Origin: a candidate division NPL-UPA2 bacterium
GTDB lineage: Bacteria > Bacillota > UBA994
Assembly: GCA_018725205.1 (NCBI GenBank)
Contig: QLUB01000009.1
Span: 1 to 25,670, forward strand
Length of the DNA: 25,670 nucleotides
Direction: 5' to 3'
The position numbers and the translations under genes were made by a program. Below the pieces are notes generated by a model. The model was given only the letters and a program-made list of their open reading frames with translations, did not search any database and was not told the origin of the DNA. Shown here piece by piece: positions 16,740-24,398 of this stretch. Numbering within the stretch: the first letter of the stretch is position 1; each line of letters starts with the position of its first letter.

Positions 16740-17810
16740 ATGCCCGATAGTGACAAGCTGATTGGCGCCTTGCGCATACTTGCACCCGGCACCATGCTCC
16801 GCGAGGGGCTAGATAATGTGCTTAGGGCCCGAACGGGGGCGCTAATAGTCATTGGTGACTCGCCGCAGGTGATGGCTATTGTAGACGGCGGGTTTGCTTT
16901 GGACTGCGAGTTTACCCCTGCGGCGTTATATGAACTGGCCAAAATGGACGGAGCAATTATCCTCAACAAGGACACCAAGCGCATTCTTTACGCTAATGCC
17001 GAACTGGTGCCCGACGCGACTATCCCCTCGGCTGAGACCGGGATCAGGCATCGGACGGCGGAGCGAACGGCTAAACACACCGGCGAAATTGTGCTCGCCA
17101 TTTCACAGCGGCGTTCCATTATCACTCTTTACCGTGGATCCATTCGCTACATATTGCGCGAGTTCCCCGAGCTGACGTCTAAGGCCCATCAGGCCATTGG
17201 TACGCTGGAAAAGTACAAGCAGGCGCTAGACCGCATTTTGGCTGAGCTGTCCGTACAGGAGTTTAAGGATACAGTGACAGTCTTTGATGTGGTGTCGGCG
17301 GTGCATCGCGCTGAGCTCGTAATGCGCGGCGCGAGCGAGGTCAGGCGTCACCTTGTAGAGATGGGCACAGAGGGTCGGCTGCTTGGGTTGCAGCTCACTG
17401 AACTAACGCGTAACGTAGAAGAAGAAACGATTCTCCTGATCCAGGACTACCGACAGAGCGGGGATAGCCGCAGTATAGAAGAGATCAGGATTCAGCTCGG
17501 CGCGATTACGCTGGACGATATGCTAGACCCGATTAACGTCTGTCGCATACTTGGCCACGGCGTCAGCCTCAATGCGCTAGACCAAGCCATCGCTCCGGCG
17601 GGCTATCGCTTGCTGCGCAGGATTCAGCGTCTGCCGGAGACAGTGATTAAGAATCTAGTCGCGGCGTTTACAGATTTCCAAGGCATTCTGCATGCCTCAG
17701 TGGAAGAGCTAGACGAGGTTGAAGGCATTGGCGAAGTACGCGCCAGGGCGGTTAAGAACGGTTTAGAAAGGCTTGAAGAGCAGGTTTTTAACCTGAGACA
17801 TCAAACCTAG
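16740..17810 (+). CDS. disA: DNA integrity scanning diadenylate cyclase DisA
   Basis: Makes cyclic di-AMP from two ATP and slows when it meets branched DNA. The 356-residue length and domains fit: N-terminal DAC domain with DGA (70-72) and RHR (103-105), both needed for catalysis, a helical linker, and a C-terminal helix-hairpin-helix DNA-binding domain (about 300-350, with ASVEELDEVEGIGEVRARAV). ATG 16740 follows GGAGG by eight bases. It is co-directional with radA, 12 bases apart. The last codons can form alternative hairpins with the sequence before psd. No ydaO-type c-di-AMP riboswitch was recognised in the window. Confidence 0.97.
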   Translation: MPDSDKLIGALRILAPGTMLREGLDNVLRARTGALIVIGDSPQVMAIVDGGFALDCEFTPAALYELAKMDGAIILNKDTKRILYANAELVPDATIPSAETGIRHRTAERTAKHTGEIVLAISQRRSIITLYRGSIRYILREFPELTSKAHQAIGTLEKYKQALDRILAELSVQEFKDTVTVFDVVSAVHRAELVMRGASEVRRHLVEMGTEGRLLGLQLTELTRNVEEETILLIQDYRQSGDSRSIEEIRIQLGAITLDDMLDPINVCRILGHGVSLNALDQAIAPAGYRLLRRIQRLPETVIKNLVAAFTDFQGILHASVEELDEVEGIGEVRARAVKNGLERLEEQVFNLRHQT

Positions 17811-17823
17811 CGCTATCTCAGGT
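17781..17823 (+). promoter_or_regulatory. Competing hairpins across the disA stop codon
   Basis: CAGGTT/AACCTG (17781-17786 and 17790-17795, loop TTT) and ACCTGAGA/TCTCAGGT (17791-17798 and 17816-17823) share the same central bases, so only one can form. There is no T-run. It may tune read-through or translation into psd, but chance pairing in a coding end is possible. Confidence 0.3.
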
Positions 17824-17852
17824 CTGCCGACTAGATAAGGAGTAGGTGCCGC

Positions 17853-18503
17853 TTGAAACTACTGCTGGCGGAAGGACGTACTTACATAGCCATTGTAGCG
17901 GTGCTGGCGATAGCGCTCTTTGCTATCCACCCGCTGCTCCTCAGCTTGCCGCTGTTTGGACTTGGCTTTCTCCTTTACTTTTTCCGCGACCCTAAACGCG
18001 ACCATCCGCCTGAAATTGCGGGAGAAATAGACTTTCTGGCTCCGGCTGACGGACGAGTCACAGTGGTGGATGTTGTACACGAACCTTATCTTTTCCGCGG
18101 TTCGGCACAGATGGTAACGATCTTCTTAAGCCCCCTAGACGTACATGTCAATCGTTCACCCATTAGGGGACGAGTTAAAGCAGTAGAGCATAGGCAGGGT
18201 AAGTTTAGGCCGGCATATCTGGCCGACGCTCCGTCCGTTAACGAACGCAATTACCTAGTCGTGCAGAACAGCGAGACGCAGTGTTTGCTTGTGCAGATTG
18301 TCGGCATAGTGGCTCGGAGGGTAGTATGCTGGGCTAAGGTAGGGGAAGAGCTGCAGCGGGGCGAGAAATTCGGCCTTATGAAGTTTGGCTCGTCCCTGCA
18401 GGTTTTTATGCCGCCTGAAACCGAGATGCGGGTTAAGCAGGGGGCGCGGGTGGTAGGGGGAGAAACGGTGATAGGGGTGATTAGGCGTGGCGCAATGGTT
18501 TAG
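17853..18503 (+). CDS. psd: Phosphatidylserine decarboxylase proenzyme
   Basis: Converts phosphatidylserine to phosphatidylethanolamine at the membrane. The 216-residue protein is of the short, archaeal-type subfamily. Residues about 8-40 form one or two membrane segments, followed by LLYFFRDPKRDHP and LAPADGRVTVV, then the family region TIFLSPLDVHVNRSPIRG. The self-cleavage site is in KFGSSLQVFMP: cleavage between Gly179 and Ser180 would turn Ser180 into the pyruvoyl cofactor, giving chains of about 179 and 37 residues. The start is TTG 17853, with AGGAG and GTAGGTG upstream. The stop overlaps the pssA start by 17 bases, so the two proteins, which catalyse consecutive steps, are probably made together. 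Confidence 0.94.
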   Translation: MKLLLAEGRTYIAIVAVLAIALFAIHPLLLSLPLFGLGFLLYFFRDPKRDHPPEIAGEIDFLAPADGRVTVVDVVHEPYLFRGSAQMVTIFLSPLDVHVNRSPIRGRVKAVEHRQGKFRPAYLADAPSVNERNYLVVQNSETQCLLVQIVGIVARRVVCWAKVGEELQRGEKFGLMKFGSSLQVFMPPETEMRVKQGARVVGGETVIGVIRRGAMV

Positions 18504-19239
18504 GAAATATGTCCCTTCGGCCTTTACCTTAGGCAATTTGTACCTCGGCATGTTGGCCATTTACCTAAGTCAGACGGGGGAGTGGCGGCTAGCCTCGTTT
18601 ATGGTTATTGTGGGGATGTTTCTCGATGGAGTCGACGGACGCCTAGCGCGCCTCTTGGAGGTCACCAGTAGCTTTGGCAAAGAGCTTGACGCACTGGCGG
18701 ACATAGTGACTTTCGGAGCCGCACCCGTTGCGCTGATGCTTTCTCTGCAGCCGGACTCGTATTTTGCTCACGCTGCCGGCGCAGCCTTTGTTTTTGCCGG
18801 TGCAATCAGACTGGCTCGCTTTAACTCGCAACCCGTATCTAGGCTTGGACATTTCACAGGTTTGCCCATCACTGCCGCTGGCGGCATTGCCGCAACGGCT
18901 ACGCTGTATTATCAGGTGTTGCCGCCGTTCGTTGTGCCGCTCATGTTCTTGGTGCTAGCCTTGTTGATGGTCAGTCGCGTGCCTTACCCGGACTTTAAGA
19001 CCGTTAGCCTGCCCCGCAGTGCCGGGCTATTGGTCGCCTTTGTAGTACTGACGGTGCTCCTCTTGTGGTTTGCCAGACGCTTTGTGTTTATCCCGCTCGT
19101 GCTCTATGCACTCATGGGCTTAGGATGGCACGGGATGTTGTGGCGGAGACTCCCCCACGCTTGGCGCGTGAAGTATACGCACAGGAAGGCTGCGGCCCTG
19201 AGTAAGCGCGCTGCGCGCAGCGAAAAGCGTAAGGGGTAG
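18487..19239 (+). CDS. pssA: CDP-diacylglycerol-serine O-phosphatidyltransferase
   Basis: Joins CDP-diacylglycerol and serine to make phosphatidylserine, the substrate of the adjacent Psd. The 250-residue membrane protein has about seven or eight hydrophobic segments. It carries a complete CDP-alcohol phosphatidyltransferase motif: D50-G51-x2-A54-R55-x8-G64-x3-D68-x3-D72. An N-terminal PSAFTLGNLYLGMLAIY is typical of PssA. The basic C-terminal tail (about 225-250, rich in R/K/A) is longer than the minimal fold. The start is GTG 18487, inside psd, with a purine-rich GATAGGGGTGA just upstream. The stop lies inside the following terminator hairpin. Confidence 0.95.
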   Translation: MAQWFRKYVPSAFTLGNLYLGMLAIYLSQTGEWRLASFMVIVGMFLDGVDGRLARLLEVTSSFGKELDALADIVTFGAAPVALMLSLQPDSYFAHAAGAAFVFAGAIRLARFNSQPVSRLGHFTGLPITAAGGIAATATLYYQVLPPFVVPLMFLVLALLMVSRVPYPDFKTVSLPRSAGLLVAFVVLTVLLLWFARRFVFIPLVLYALMGLGWHGMLWRRLPHAWRVKYTHRKAAALSKRAARSEKRKG

Positions 19240-19260
19240 GCTTTTCGCCTACCCCATTTT
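19233..19260. terminator. Terminator shared by convergent genes
   Basis: GGGGTAGGC (19233-19241) and GCCTACCCC (19247-19255) pair around the loop TTTTC; ATTTT follows on the plus strand. The pssA stop (19237-19239) and the stop of the convergent minus-strand gene (19249-19251) both lie inside the hairpin. Confidence 0.75.
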
Positions 19261-19641
19261 GAAAAATCCCAGTGCCGAGACGCGTTCGCGTTCCTTGGTG
19301 ACAATATCATTGAGCTCGAATCCTAGGAGCTGACAGATAGCCGCGAGATAGAAGAGGTTGTTGCCAAGCTCGGCTTCTACGACATCCTTGCAGTGTTCGC
19401 ACAGCTCGCCGTCGATATGCGTGCTTGAAGTTCGCATAAAGTCTTGGAGAAGCAAGCTCTCCGGCATTTTCTGCTTGCTCACGTCGATTTCGATGCATCC
19501 GCAGGTCGTGGCGGCCTTGGCTACTGCGCGGTTGACCCTAGCGCAGGACTCCTGAAACTTGGTCAAGGCGTCAAGGATGCTGCGATGCCTCACTAGGTAC
19601 TCGCCTACGGTGTGCTGAAACTCTGTGCAGAACTCTCCCAA
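19249..19641 (-). CDS. Conserved small protein of unknown function
   Basis: The product is about 130 residues, soluble and mostly helical. It contains FQHTVGEYLVRHRSILDALTKFQES (in pieces), then VNRAVAKAATTCGCIEIDVSKQ, CEHC and ELGNNLFYLAAICQLLGFELNDI. The Cys pairs (CGC and CxxC) suggest metal binding. The last helix pair (E-L-G-x-x-L-F-Y-L-A) recalls MazG-like all-alpha NTP pyrophosphohydrolases, but the upstream catalytic Glu motif is not evident. I believe close relatives exist in many Clostridia, possibly labelled DUF1573, but I cannot confirm this. The start is uncertain: TTG 19641 has AGGGGTGA five bases upstream and is preferred; GTG 19650 and TTG 19677 are in frame with weaker sites. 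It is convergent with pssA and divergent from carD. Confidence 0.75.
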   Translation of the reverse strand: MGEFCTEFQHTVGEYLVRHRSILDALTKFQESCARVNRAVAKAATTCGCIEIDVSKQKMPESLLLQDFMRTSSTHIDGELCEHCKDVVEAELGNNLFYLAAICQLLGFELNDIVTKERERVSALGFFKMG

Positions 19642-19753
19642 GCCAGTCACCCCTAATCCCTGAATTTCAGTGTTCAATGAAACTCTTAAGTATGGCTAGA
19701 TTATCTTACACCCCGGTAGCCTTGTCAACTGCGACAGGCGGGCAAATTATGTG

Positions 19754-19783
19754 TTGACACCTGCCTTTGTCGTATGATAAAAT
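19754..19783 (+). promoter_or_regulatory. Strong sigma-A promoter for carD
   Basis: A consensus TTGACA (19754-19759), an 18-base spacer, and TAAAAT (19778-19783), with TG at 19775-19776 giving an extended -10. It lies about 60 bases upstream of the carD start. Confidence 0.75.
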
Positions 19784-19793
19784 ACTAAATTCC

Positions 19794-19822
19794 TTGACTA
19801 CTACCCTAGACAATGGTAACAT
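19794..19822 (+). promoter_or_regulatory. Possible second carD promoter
   Basis: TTGACT (19794-19799), a 17-base spacer, and TAACAT (19817-19822). The -10 has the same sequence as that of the ctsR promoter. Transcription would begin at about 19829, at the ribosome binding site, leaving almost no leader, so its use is doubtful. Confidence 0.35.
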
Positions 19823-19843
19823 TAGGGGTAGGGGGTGGCGCGA

Positions 19844-20320
19844 GTGTTCGGTATTGGTGATAAGGTTGTGTACCCCATGCACGGGGCGGGCGTAATTGAA
19901 GCGGTTGAGGTGCGCGAGATACTGGGGGCCAGGCAAAGCTACTACGTTATGCGCATTCCGCTTGGGGAAATGAAAGTTTACATTCCACAGAGCAACGTGG
20001 ACCACATGGGGCTTAGGCAGATAGTGGCACCGTGTGAGGTGCCGCGCGTGCTATCTGTGCTCCGCCAACTGCATGTCGAGGAACAGGGCAACTGGAATCG
20101 CCGCTACCGCGCCAACCTAGAAAAGCTGCGCACCGGGTGTATCTTGGCGGTAGCTGAGGTGGTCAGCACACTCTGCACGCGCGAAAAGAACAAGGGCTTA
20201 TCGACAGGCGAGAAGCGCATGCTCGAGACGGCGCGGCAGATTCTAGTGAGTGAGCTTATTTTAGTGGAAAACGTCAGCGAGGAGGCTGCGCAGCACTTAG
20301 TACACAATGCCTGCTCCTGA
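19844..20320 (+). CDS. carD: CarD family transcriptional regulator
   Basis: An RNA polymerase-binding regulator that modulates promoter open-complex stability. The 158-residue protein has an N-terminal CarD/TRCF-RID Tudor-like domain (about 1-60), starting FGIGDKVVYPMHGAGVIEAV and including YYVMRIPLGEMKVYIP, and a C-terminal helical domain that binds DNA in relatives. The start is GTG 19844, six bases after AGGGGGTG, giving the usual MFxIGDKVVYP opening; an in-frame GTG at 19835 would lie inside that binding site. It has its own promoter and a good terminator, so it is probably a single-gene transcription unit, partly independent of the yacL run. Confidence 0.94.
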   Translation: MFGIGDKVVYPMHGAGVIEAVEVREILGARQSYYVMRIPLGEMKVYIPQSNVDHMGLRQIVAPCEVPRVLSVLRQLHVEEQGNWNRRYRANLEKLRTGCILAVAEVVSTLCTREKNKGLSTGEKRMLETARQILVSELILVENVSEEAAQHLVHNACS

Positions 20321-20343
20321 GTCTAGACTCACCGAGCTTTTTT
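20313..20343 (+). terminator. Intrinsic terminator of carD
   Basis: GCTC...GAGC and TGAGTC...GACTCA form an interrupted stem with a 2-base TA centre, followed by six T (20338-20343). The stem begins in the last carD codons. Confidence 0.75.
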
Positions 20344-20350
20344 GGGGATG

Positions 20351-20359
20351 TGCTATATT
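20351..20359 (+). promoter_or_regulatory. Candidate extended -10 promoter for the yacL run
   Basis: TGCTATATT has the TG-n-TATATT form of an extended -10. No good -35 is seen 17 bases upstream, since that place is occupied by the carD terminator. It is 43 bases before the ATG at 20402. Confidence 0.35.
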
Positions 20360-20401
20360 TGTAGTACTGTATTTAACTAAGTTAGAAAGGGAGTGTTACC
20401 T

Positions 20402-21469
20402 ATGGGGAGGAAGATCGCGCGCGCGACAATAGTCCTAGCCGGGGCTTTGTCCGCGTATAGCCTCGTATCCGCGCTCTTGCCGTTCGCAGGGCAATTATCT
20501 GGACAGGAATTTACCGGCCTGCTGGCAGTTAGCGTCAACGTGATGGGGGCTTTACTTGGAGGACTCATTTTCTTTTTTATTTCCCCCTGGTTGATGGGCA
20601 TCTGTCTGCGTCTTGCCGATATCGCCGAGAATTACGTGCAGCGCATCCCTGTGCGAGACATGGTTATGGGGGCAGTTGGGCTCACGGTGGGCCTAATTGT
20701 GGCGACTTTGCTGTCTCGCCCGCTAGACATTATCCCACTCGTGGGAGGGTACCTTAAGATTGCGGCGTACGTTTTACTAGGCTATCTTGGCTTGCGCATT
20801 GCCGTCACCAAGAGTGATGAAATTGCCGCGCTGCTCTTGCCTGGGCAGCGCCGTAGCGCCACGGTGTCGAGTGAGGGCGGCATACCCAAAGTTTTAGATA
20901 CCAGCGTGATTATTGATGGGCGCATCCTCGATATTGTTCGCACCGGGTTCCTCGAGGGGACGCTGTTCGTGCCCTCATTTGTGCTGGAAGAACTGCGCCA
21001 CATTGCCGACAGCGCCGATGTGCTTCGTCGCAACCGCGGTCGCAGGGGTCTGGATGTCTTAAACAGCATTCAGAAGGAAAGTGGAGCAAAGGTAGAGATT
21101 ATCCGCCAGGATTATGACGACCAGAGCGAGGTAGACAGTAAATTAGTGCGCCTAGCGCAGGATCTTAAGGCCAAGATAATCACTAATGACTATAACCTAA
21201 ACAAGGTGTGCGAGGTGCAAGGCGTCAGTGTGCTCAACATCAATGAATTAGCCAACGCCTTAAAACCAGTTGTTCTCCCAGGTGAGGAGATGAGCATACA
21301 AGTGATGCGTGAAGGGAAAGAGTTTGGGCAAGGCGTGGCCTACCTTGATGACGGCACGATGATTGTGGTGGAACAAGGGAGGAAGCACATCGGGGACACG
21401 ATAGCGGTTATTGTCACGTCGGTGCTGCAGACTTCGGCCGGGCGCATGATTTTTGCCAAGTTGCGGTAG
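20402..21469 (+). CDS. Membrane-anchored PIN/TRAM domain protein (YacL family)
   Basis: A 355-residue protein with about four N-terminal membrane segments (about 5-125), a cytoplasmic PIN nuclease-like domain (about 160-280) and a C-terminal TRAM RNA-binding domain (about 290-350). PIN acidic residues are visible: Asp166 in VLDTSVIIDGRI, the Glu in VLEELRHIAD, and the Asp in ITNDYNLNKV. The TRAM part includes GKEFGQGVAYLDDGTMIVVE. The family lies at this place, between carD/disA and ispD, in many Firmicutes. The activity is not firmly established; RNA cleavage is inferred from the PIN fold. ATG 20402 has AAAGGGAG eight bases upstream; an in-frame GTG at 20393 overlaps that site. Confidence 0.92.
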   Translation: MGRKIARATIVLAGALSAYSLVSALLPFAGQLSGQEFTGLLAVSVNVMGALLGGLIFFFISPWLMGICLRLADIAENYVQRIPVRDMVMGAVGLTVGLIVATLLSRPLDIIPLVGGYLKIAAYVLLGYLGLRIAVTKSDEIAALLLPGQRRSATVSSEGGIPKVLDTSVIIDGRILDIVRTGFLEGTLFVPSFVLEELRHIADSADVLRRNRGRRGLDVLNSIQKESGAKVEIIRQDYDDQSEVDSKLVRLAQDLKAKIITNDYNLNKVCEVQGVSVLNINELANALKPVVLPGEEMSIQVMREGKEFGQGVAYLDDGTMIVVEQGRKHIGDTIAVIVTSVLQTSAGRMIFAKLR

Positions 21470-21475
21470 CGCCTT

Positions 21476-22612
21476 ATGGATACAGCGGTAGTTATCACGG
21501 CCGCCGGGAGCAGTACACGCATGGGGGCGCTTGGCAACAAGCTCGCTTTGCATCGCGACGGCAAGGCGGTAATCCAAAGGACGACAGAGGCTTTTGTCCA
21601 AGCAGGCTTGCCGGATATCTACCTTGTTGTGCCGGCAGGAAGTGAAACGCTGTTTAGGGGGCTTGTTTGCCCAGTGCCGGTTACGCTGGTCACAGGTGGG
21701 TCTACGCGCCAAGCGTCGGTCTACGCAGGACTTGCCGCAGTGCCACAAACTACAGAATTTGTCCTTATCCACGACGGGGCTCGGCCGTTTGTAACGCCCG
21801 CGCTGATTGCCCGCGTACTCGCTGCTACGCGCGAGTGTGGTGCCTGTTTCCCCGGCGTTCCCTTGACCGACACCGTCTACGAGGCCGGCGCCGGGCACTT
21901 AACTAAAGTCTTAGCGCGGGACGAGCTGGTGGCAGTGCAGACCCCGCAGGGGTTTCGGCGCGAGCTGATCTTACGGGCGCACAGGGAAGCGCAGGCTACA
22001 GGAATTACCGCTACGGACGATGCTGCATTGGTCTTTAGCGGGGGGCACCATGTTGTGGTAGTGGAGGGGGAGCCGGCGAACGTGAAGCTGACTACGCCAA
22101 GTGACCTAGCGCGTTTCTCTACATCGAGTGTTACGCGGATGGGCATGGGTATGGATGTACACCGTTTGGTTCCGGGCAGGAGGCTGGTTCTCGGGGGTGT
22201 GGAGATCCCCTCCAGCTTGGGACTGCTTGGACATTCAGACGCCGATGTCGTCACGCACGCAGTTATGGATGCATTGCTTGGGGCAGCGGGATTAGGCGAT
22301 ATTGGGCAGCACTTCCCAGATAGCGACGAGCGCTATCTCGATGCGGATAGCCTTGAACTTTTGCGGGGAGTAGCGGTATTGCTTAAGGCCCGCCAAGTAC
22401 AACCTATATATGTTGATGTCACTCTGCTGCTTGAAGCACCCAAAATCGGACCGTATCGCGAGGAGATGCGCAGTAACATCGCGGGGGCGCTCGGGCTCGA
22501 GGCGAATCAAATCAACATTAAAGCTACAACAAACGAAGGGTTGGGCTATGTGGGGTCAGGTGAAGGAGCCGTGTGCTATGCCGCCGCCACAGTCAGACTT
22601 AAGGAGGCCTAG
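21476..22612 (+). CDS. ispDF: Bifunctional IspD/IspF isoprenoid enzyme
   Basis: Carries two non-adjacent steps of the methylerythritol phosphate pathway: IspD (MEP + CTP to CDP-ME) and IspF (cyclisation of CDP-ME 2-phosphate to MEcPP). The 378-residue frame is unbroken. The IspD part, about 1-220, has the CTP-binding AAGSSTRMG and FVLIHDGARPFV, and TDDAALV. The IspF part begins about 224 and has the metal ligands Asp227 and His229 in GMDVHRLVPGR, then GHSDADVVTHAVMDALLGAAGLGDIG and EGLGYVGSGEG. ATG 21476 has no good ribosome binding site but is 6 bases after yacL, so re-initiation is likely. Fusion is known in some bacteria, but many Firmicutes keep two genes. Confidence 0.95.
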   Translation: MDTAVVITAAGSSTRMGALGNKLALHRDGKAVIQRTTEAFVQAGLPDIYLVVPAGSETLFRGLVCPVPVTLVTGGSTRQASVYAGLAAVPQTTEFVLIHDGARPFVTPALIARVLAATRECGACFPGVPLTDTVYEAGAGHLTKVLARDELVAVQTPQGFRRELILRAHREAQATGITATDDAALVFSGGHHVVVVEGEPANVKLTTPSDLARFSTSSVTRMGMGMDVHRLVPGRRLVLGGVEIPSSLGLLGHSDADVVTHAVMDALLGAAGLGDIGQHFPDSDERYLDADSLELLRGVAVLLKARQVQPIYVDVTLLLEAPKIGPYREEMRSNIAGALGLEANQINIKATTNEGLGYVGSGEGAVCYAAATVRLKEA

Positions 22613-22614
22613 CA

Positions 22615-24003
22615 GTGCAGCTTCAAATTTACAATACGCTTAAACGGGAGAAAGAGCTTTTTGTGCCGCGCCTACCGGGGAAGGTGAGCATGTATCTGTG
22701 CGGGCCTACCGTGTACAATCGCATTCACCTCGGGAACGCAAGAACTTTTGTTTTGGGGGATACGATTCGGCGTATCCTGAGTTTCCTTGGTTACGACGTG
22801 ACGTACGTACAGAATTTTACTGACGTTGACGACAAAATAATCGTTCGAGCTGCGGAGCTCAACATCACTGTCGATGAGTTAGTGGAACAGGAGATAAAGA
22901 ACTACTTTGAGGATGCCAAAGCACTTGGTATTCTGCCTGCGGACAAGCATCCGCGGGTCACCGAACACATCGGTGAGATCATTGCCTTTATCGAAGACCT
23001 TATTGCCCATGGGTTTGCCTACGTGAGCGGCGGTGACGTGTTCTACGATGTGCAGAAGTTCCCGGCATACGGCCAATTGAGCGGACAGAAACTTGACGAC
23101 TTAGTAATGGGTAGTCGCGTTGAGGCAGGCGAGCTGAAGCGCTATCCCGCTGACTTTGCGCTCTGGAAGGCCGCTAAGGCCGGCGAGCCTTACTGGCAAA
23201 GCCCATGGGGGAACGGTAGGCCAGGGTGGCATATTGAATGCTCGGCCATGGTGCGCGCTGAGCTCGGGGGGTATATAGACATCCATGCGGGGGGTATGGA
23301 CCTTCAGTTTCCTCACCATGAAAACGAACTGGCACAAAGTGAGGCGCTATGCTCGGGAGAGCCCTTTGCGCGCTACTGGGTGCACGGTGCTTTCCTCAAT
23401 GTCAATGATGAAAAAATGTCTAAGTCACAAGGGAACTTCTTTATACTAAGCGATATCCTGAAACGCTACGCCGGCAACATTGTACGGTTCTTCCTGCAAA
23501 GCGCCCATTACCGTAAACCGCTGTCCTTTGACGCTACATCCTTAGACAGCGCTACTGTCGCTCTCAATCGCCTTAGGAATACCTGCGGCGCATTAGAGCA
23601 TGTGCTGTCGGCGCACAACGCGCCACAGGCGGCAGGCGAGATGTTAAACCTTGACCAATACGAGGCGCGCTTTAAAGGGGCGCTCGCCGATGACTTTAAC
23701 ACTGCAGAAGCGTGGGGCGTGCTGTTTGAGCTCGCTCGGGATGCCAATACTGGCCTAGCGCACAAAGGGATAGCTAACGCCGAGCTGGCCTTAAGTTTGA
23801 TGCAAAGACTCGCGGGTGTGCTGGGAGTAGAACTTACAGTCGACAGGAGTCTTGACGAAGAGATAGAGGCGCTTATCGCTAGGCGGGAGGAGGCGCGCTT
23901 TGCGCGTGACTATTGGACTGCGGATAACATTCGCGTAGAGCTCGCACAGCTAGGGATTGTGCTTCTGGATACGCCGCAGGGCGTCAGGTGGAAGTACAAG
24001 TGA
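22615..24003 (+). CDS. cysS: Cysteinyl-tRNA synthetase
   Basis: Charges tRNA-Cys with cysteine. The 462-residue class I synthetase has the zinc-binding Cys29 in LCGPTVYN, the HIGH-equivalent HLGN (38-41), a further zinc Cys in WHIECSAM, HHENELAQSE, and KMSKS (267-271), followed by DALR-type and C-terminal helical domains. The start is GTG 22615, seven bases after AAGGAGG and 2 bases after the ispDF stop. No T-box leader is present, so it is probably read from the yacL promoter. It overlaps the Mini-III start by 4 bases. Confidence 0.97.
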   Translation: MQLQIYNTLKREKELFVPRLPGKVSMYLCGPTVYNRIHLGNARTFVLGDTIRRILSFLGYDVTYVQNFTDVDDKIIVRAAELNITVDELVEQEIKNYFEDAKALGILPADKHPRVTEHIGEIIAFIEDLIAHGFAYVSGGDVFYDVQKFPAYGQLSGQKLDDLVMGSRVEAGELKRYPADFALWKAAKAGEPYWQSPWGNGRPGWHIECSAMVRAELGGYIDIHAGGMDLQFPHHENELAQSEALCSGEPFARYWVHGAFLNVNDEKMSKSQGNFFILSDILKRYAGNIVRFFLQSAHYRKPLSFDATSLDSATVALNRLRNTCGALEHVLSAHNAPQAAGEMLNLDQYEARFKGALADDFNTAEAWGVLFELARDANTGLAHKGIANAELALSLMQRLAGVLGVELTVDRSLDEEIEALIARREEARFARDYWTADNIRVELAQLGIVLLDTPQGVRWKYK

Positions 24004-24398
24004 GGGTGCTGTCGCCGGACGACTTTTCTCCCGCAGCCTGGGCCTACATTGGCGATGCGTATTACGAGTTAGCGATGCGCGTTTTGACGCTCTGCGAAGG
24101 TCCAAAGCGCATGAGTGCAGTGCACCAGGAAACCGCTCACTTTGTGCGGGCGTCTTTTCAAGCTAAGGCAGCTCACGCCATATCGGAGCTACTTACCGAA
24201 AAGGAGAAAGACATCTTACGGCGTGGGCGGAATATCAGGAGCGGCCACGTGCCTAAGAGCGCAAGCGTCACTGAGTATAGACATAGCACAGGCATCGAAA
24301 GCCTAATTGGCTACCTCTACCTCGCTAAGGAGGAGGAGCGGGCACTAGAGATTATCCGTGCGATACGCCTGCTTAAGGAGGGGGACACATGCGTGTAA
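24000..24398 (+). CDS. mrnC: Mini-ribonuclease III
   Basis: An RNase III-fold nuclease without a dsRNA-binding domain; in Bacillus it matures 23S rRNA. The 132-residue length matches. The catalytic-domain signature is AYIGDAYYELAMR (Asp19, Glu23 region), and the late acidic motif is GIESLIGYLYL. The middle part, HQETAHFVRASFQAKAAHAI in pieces, followed by RRGRN, is typical. The start is GTG 24000, which overlaps the cysS stop (GTGA) and has AGGTGG eight bases upstream; a GTG at 23988 falls on that site. It overlaps thyX by 10 bases. Confidence 0.93.
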   Translation: MRVLSPDDFSPAAWAYIGDAYYELAMRVLTLCEGPKRMSAVHQETAHFVRASFQAKAAHAISELLTEKEKDILRRGRNIRSGHVPKSASVTEYRHSTGIESLIGYLYLAKEEERALEIIRAIRLLKEGDTCV

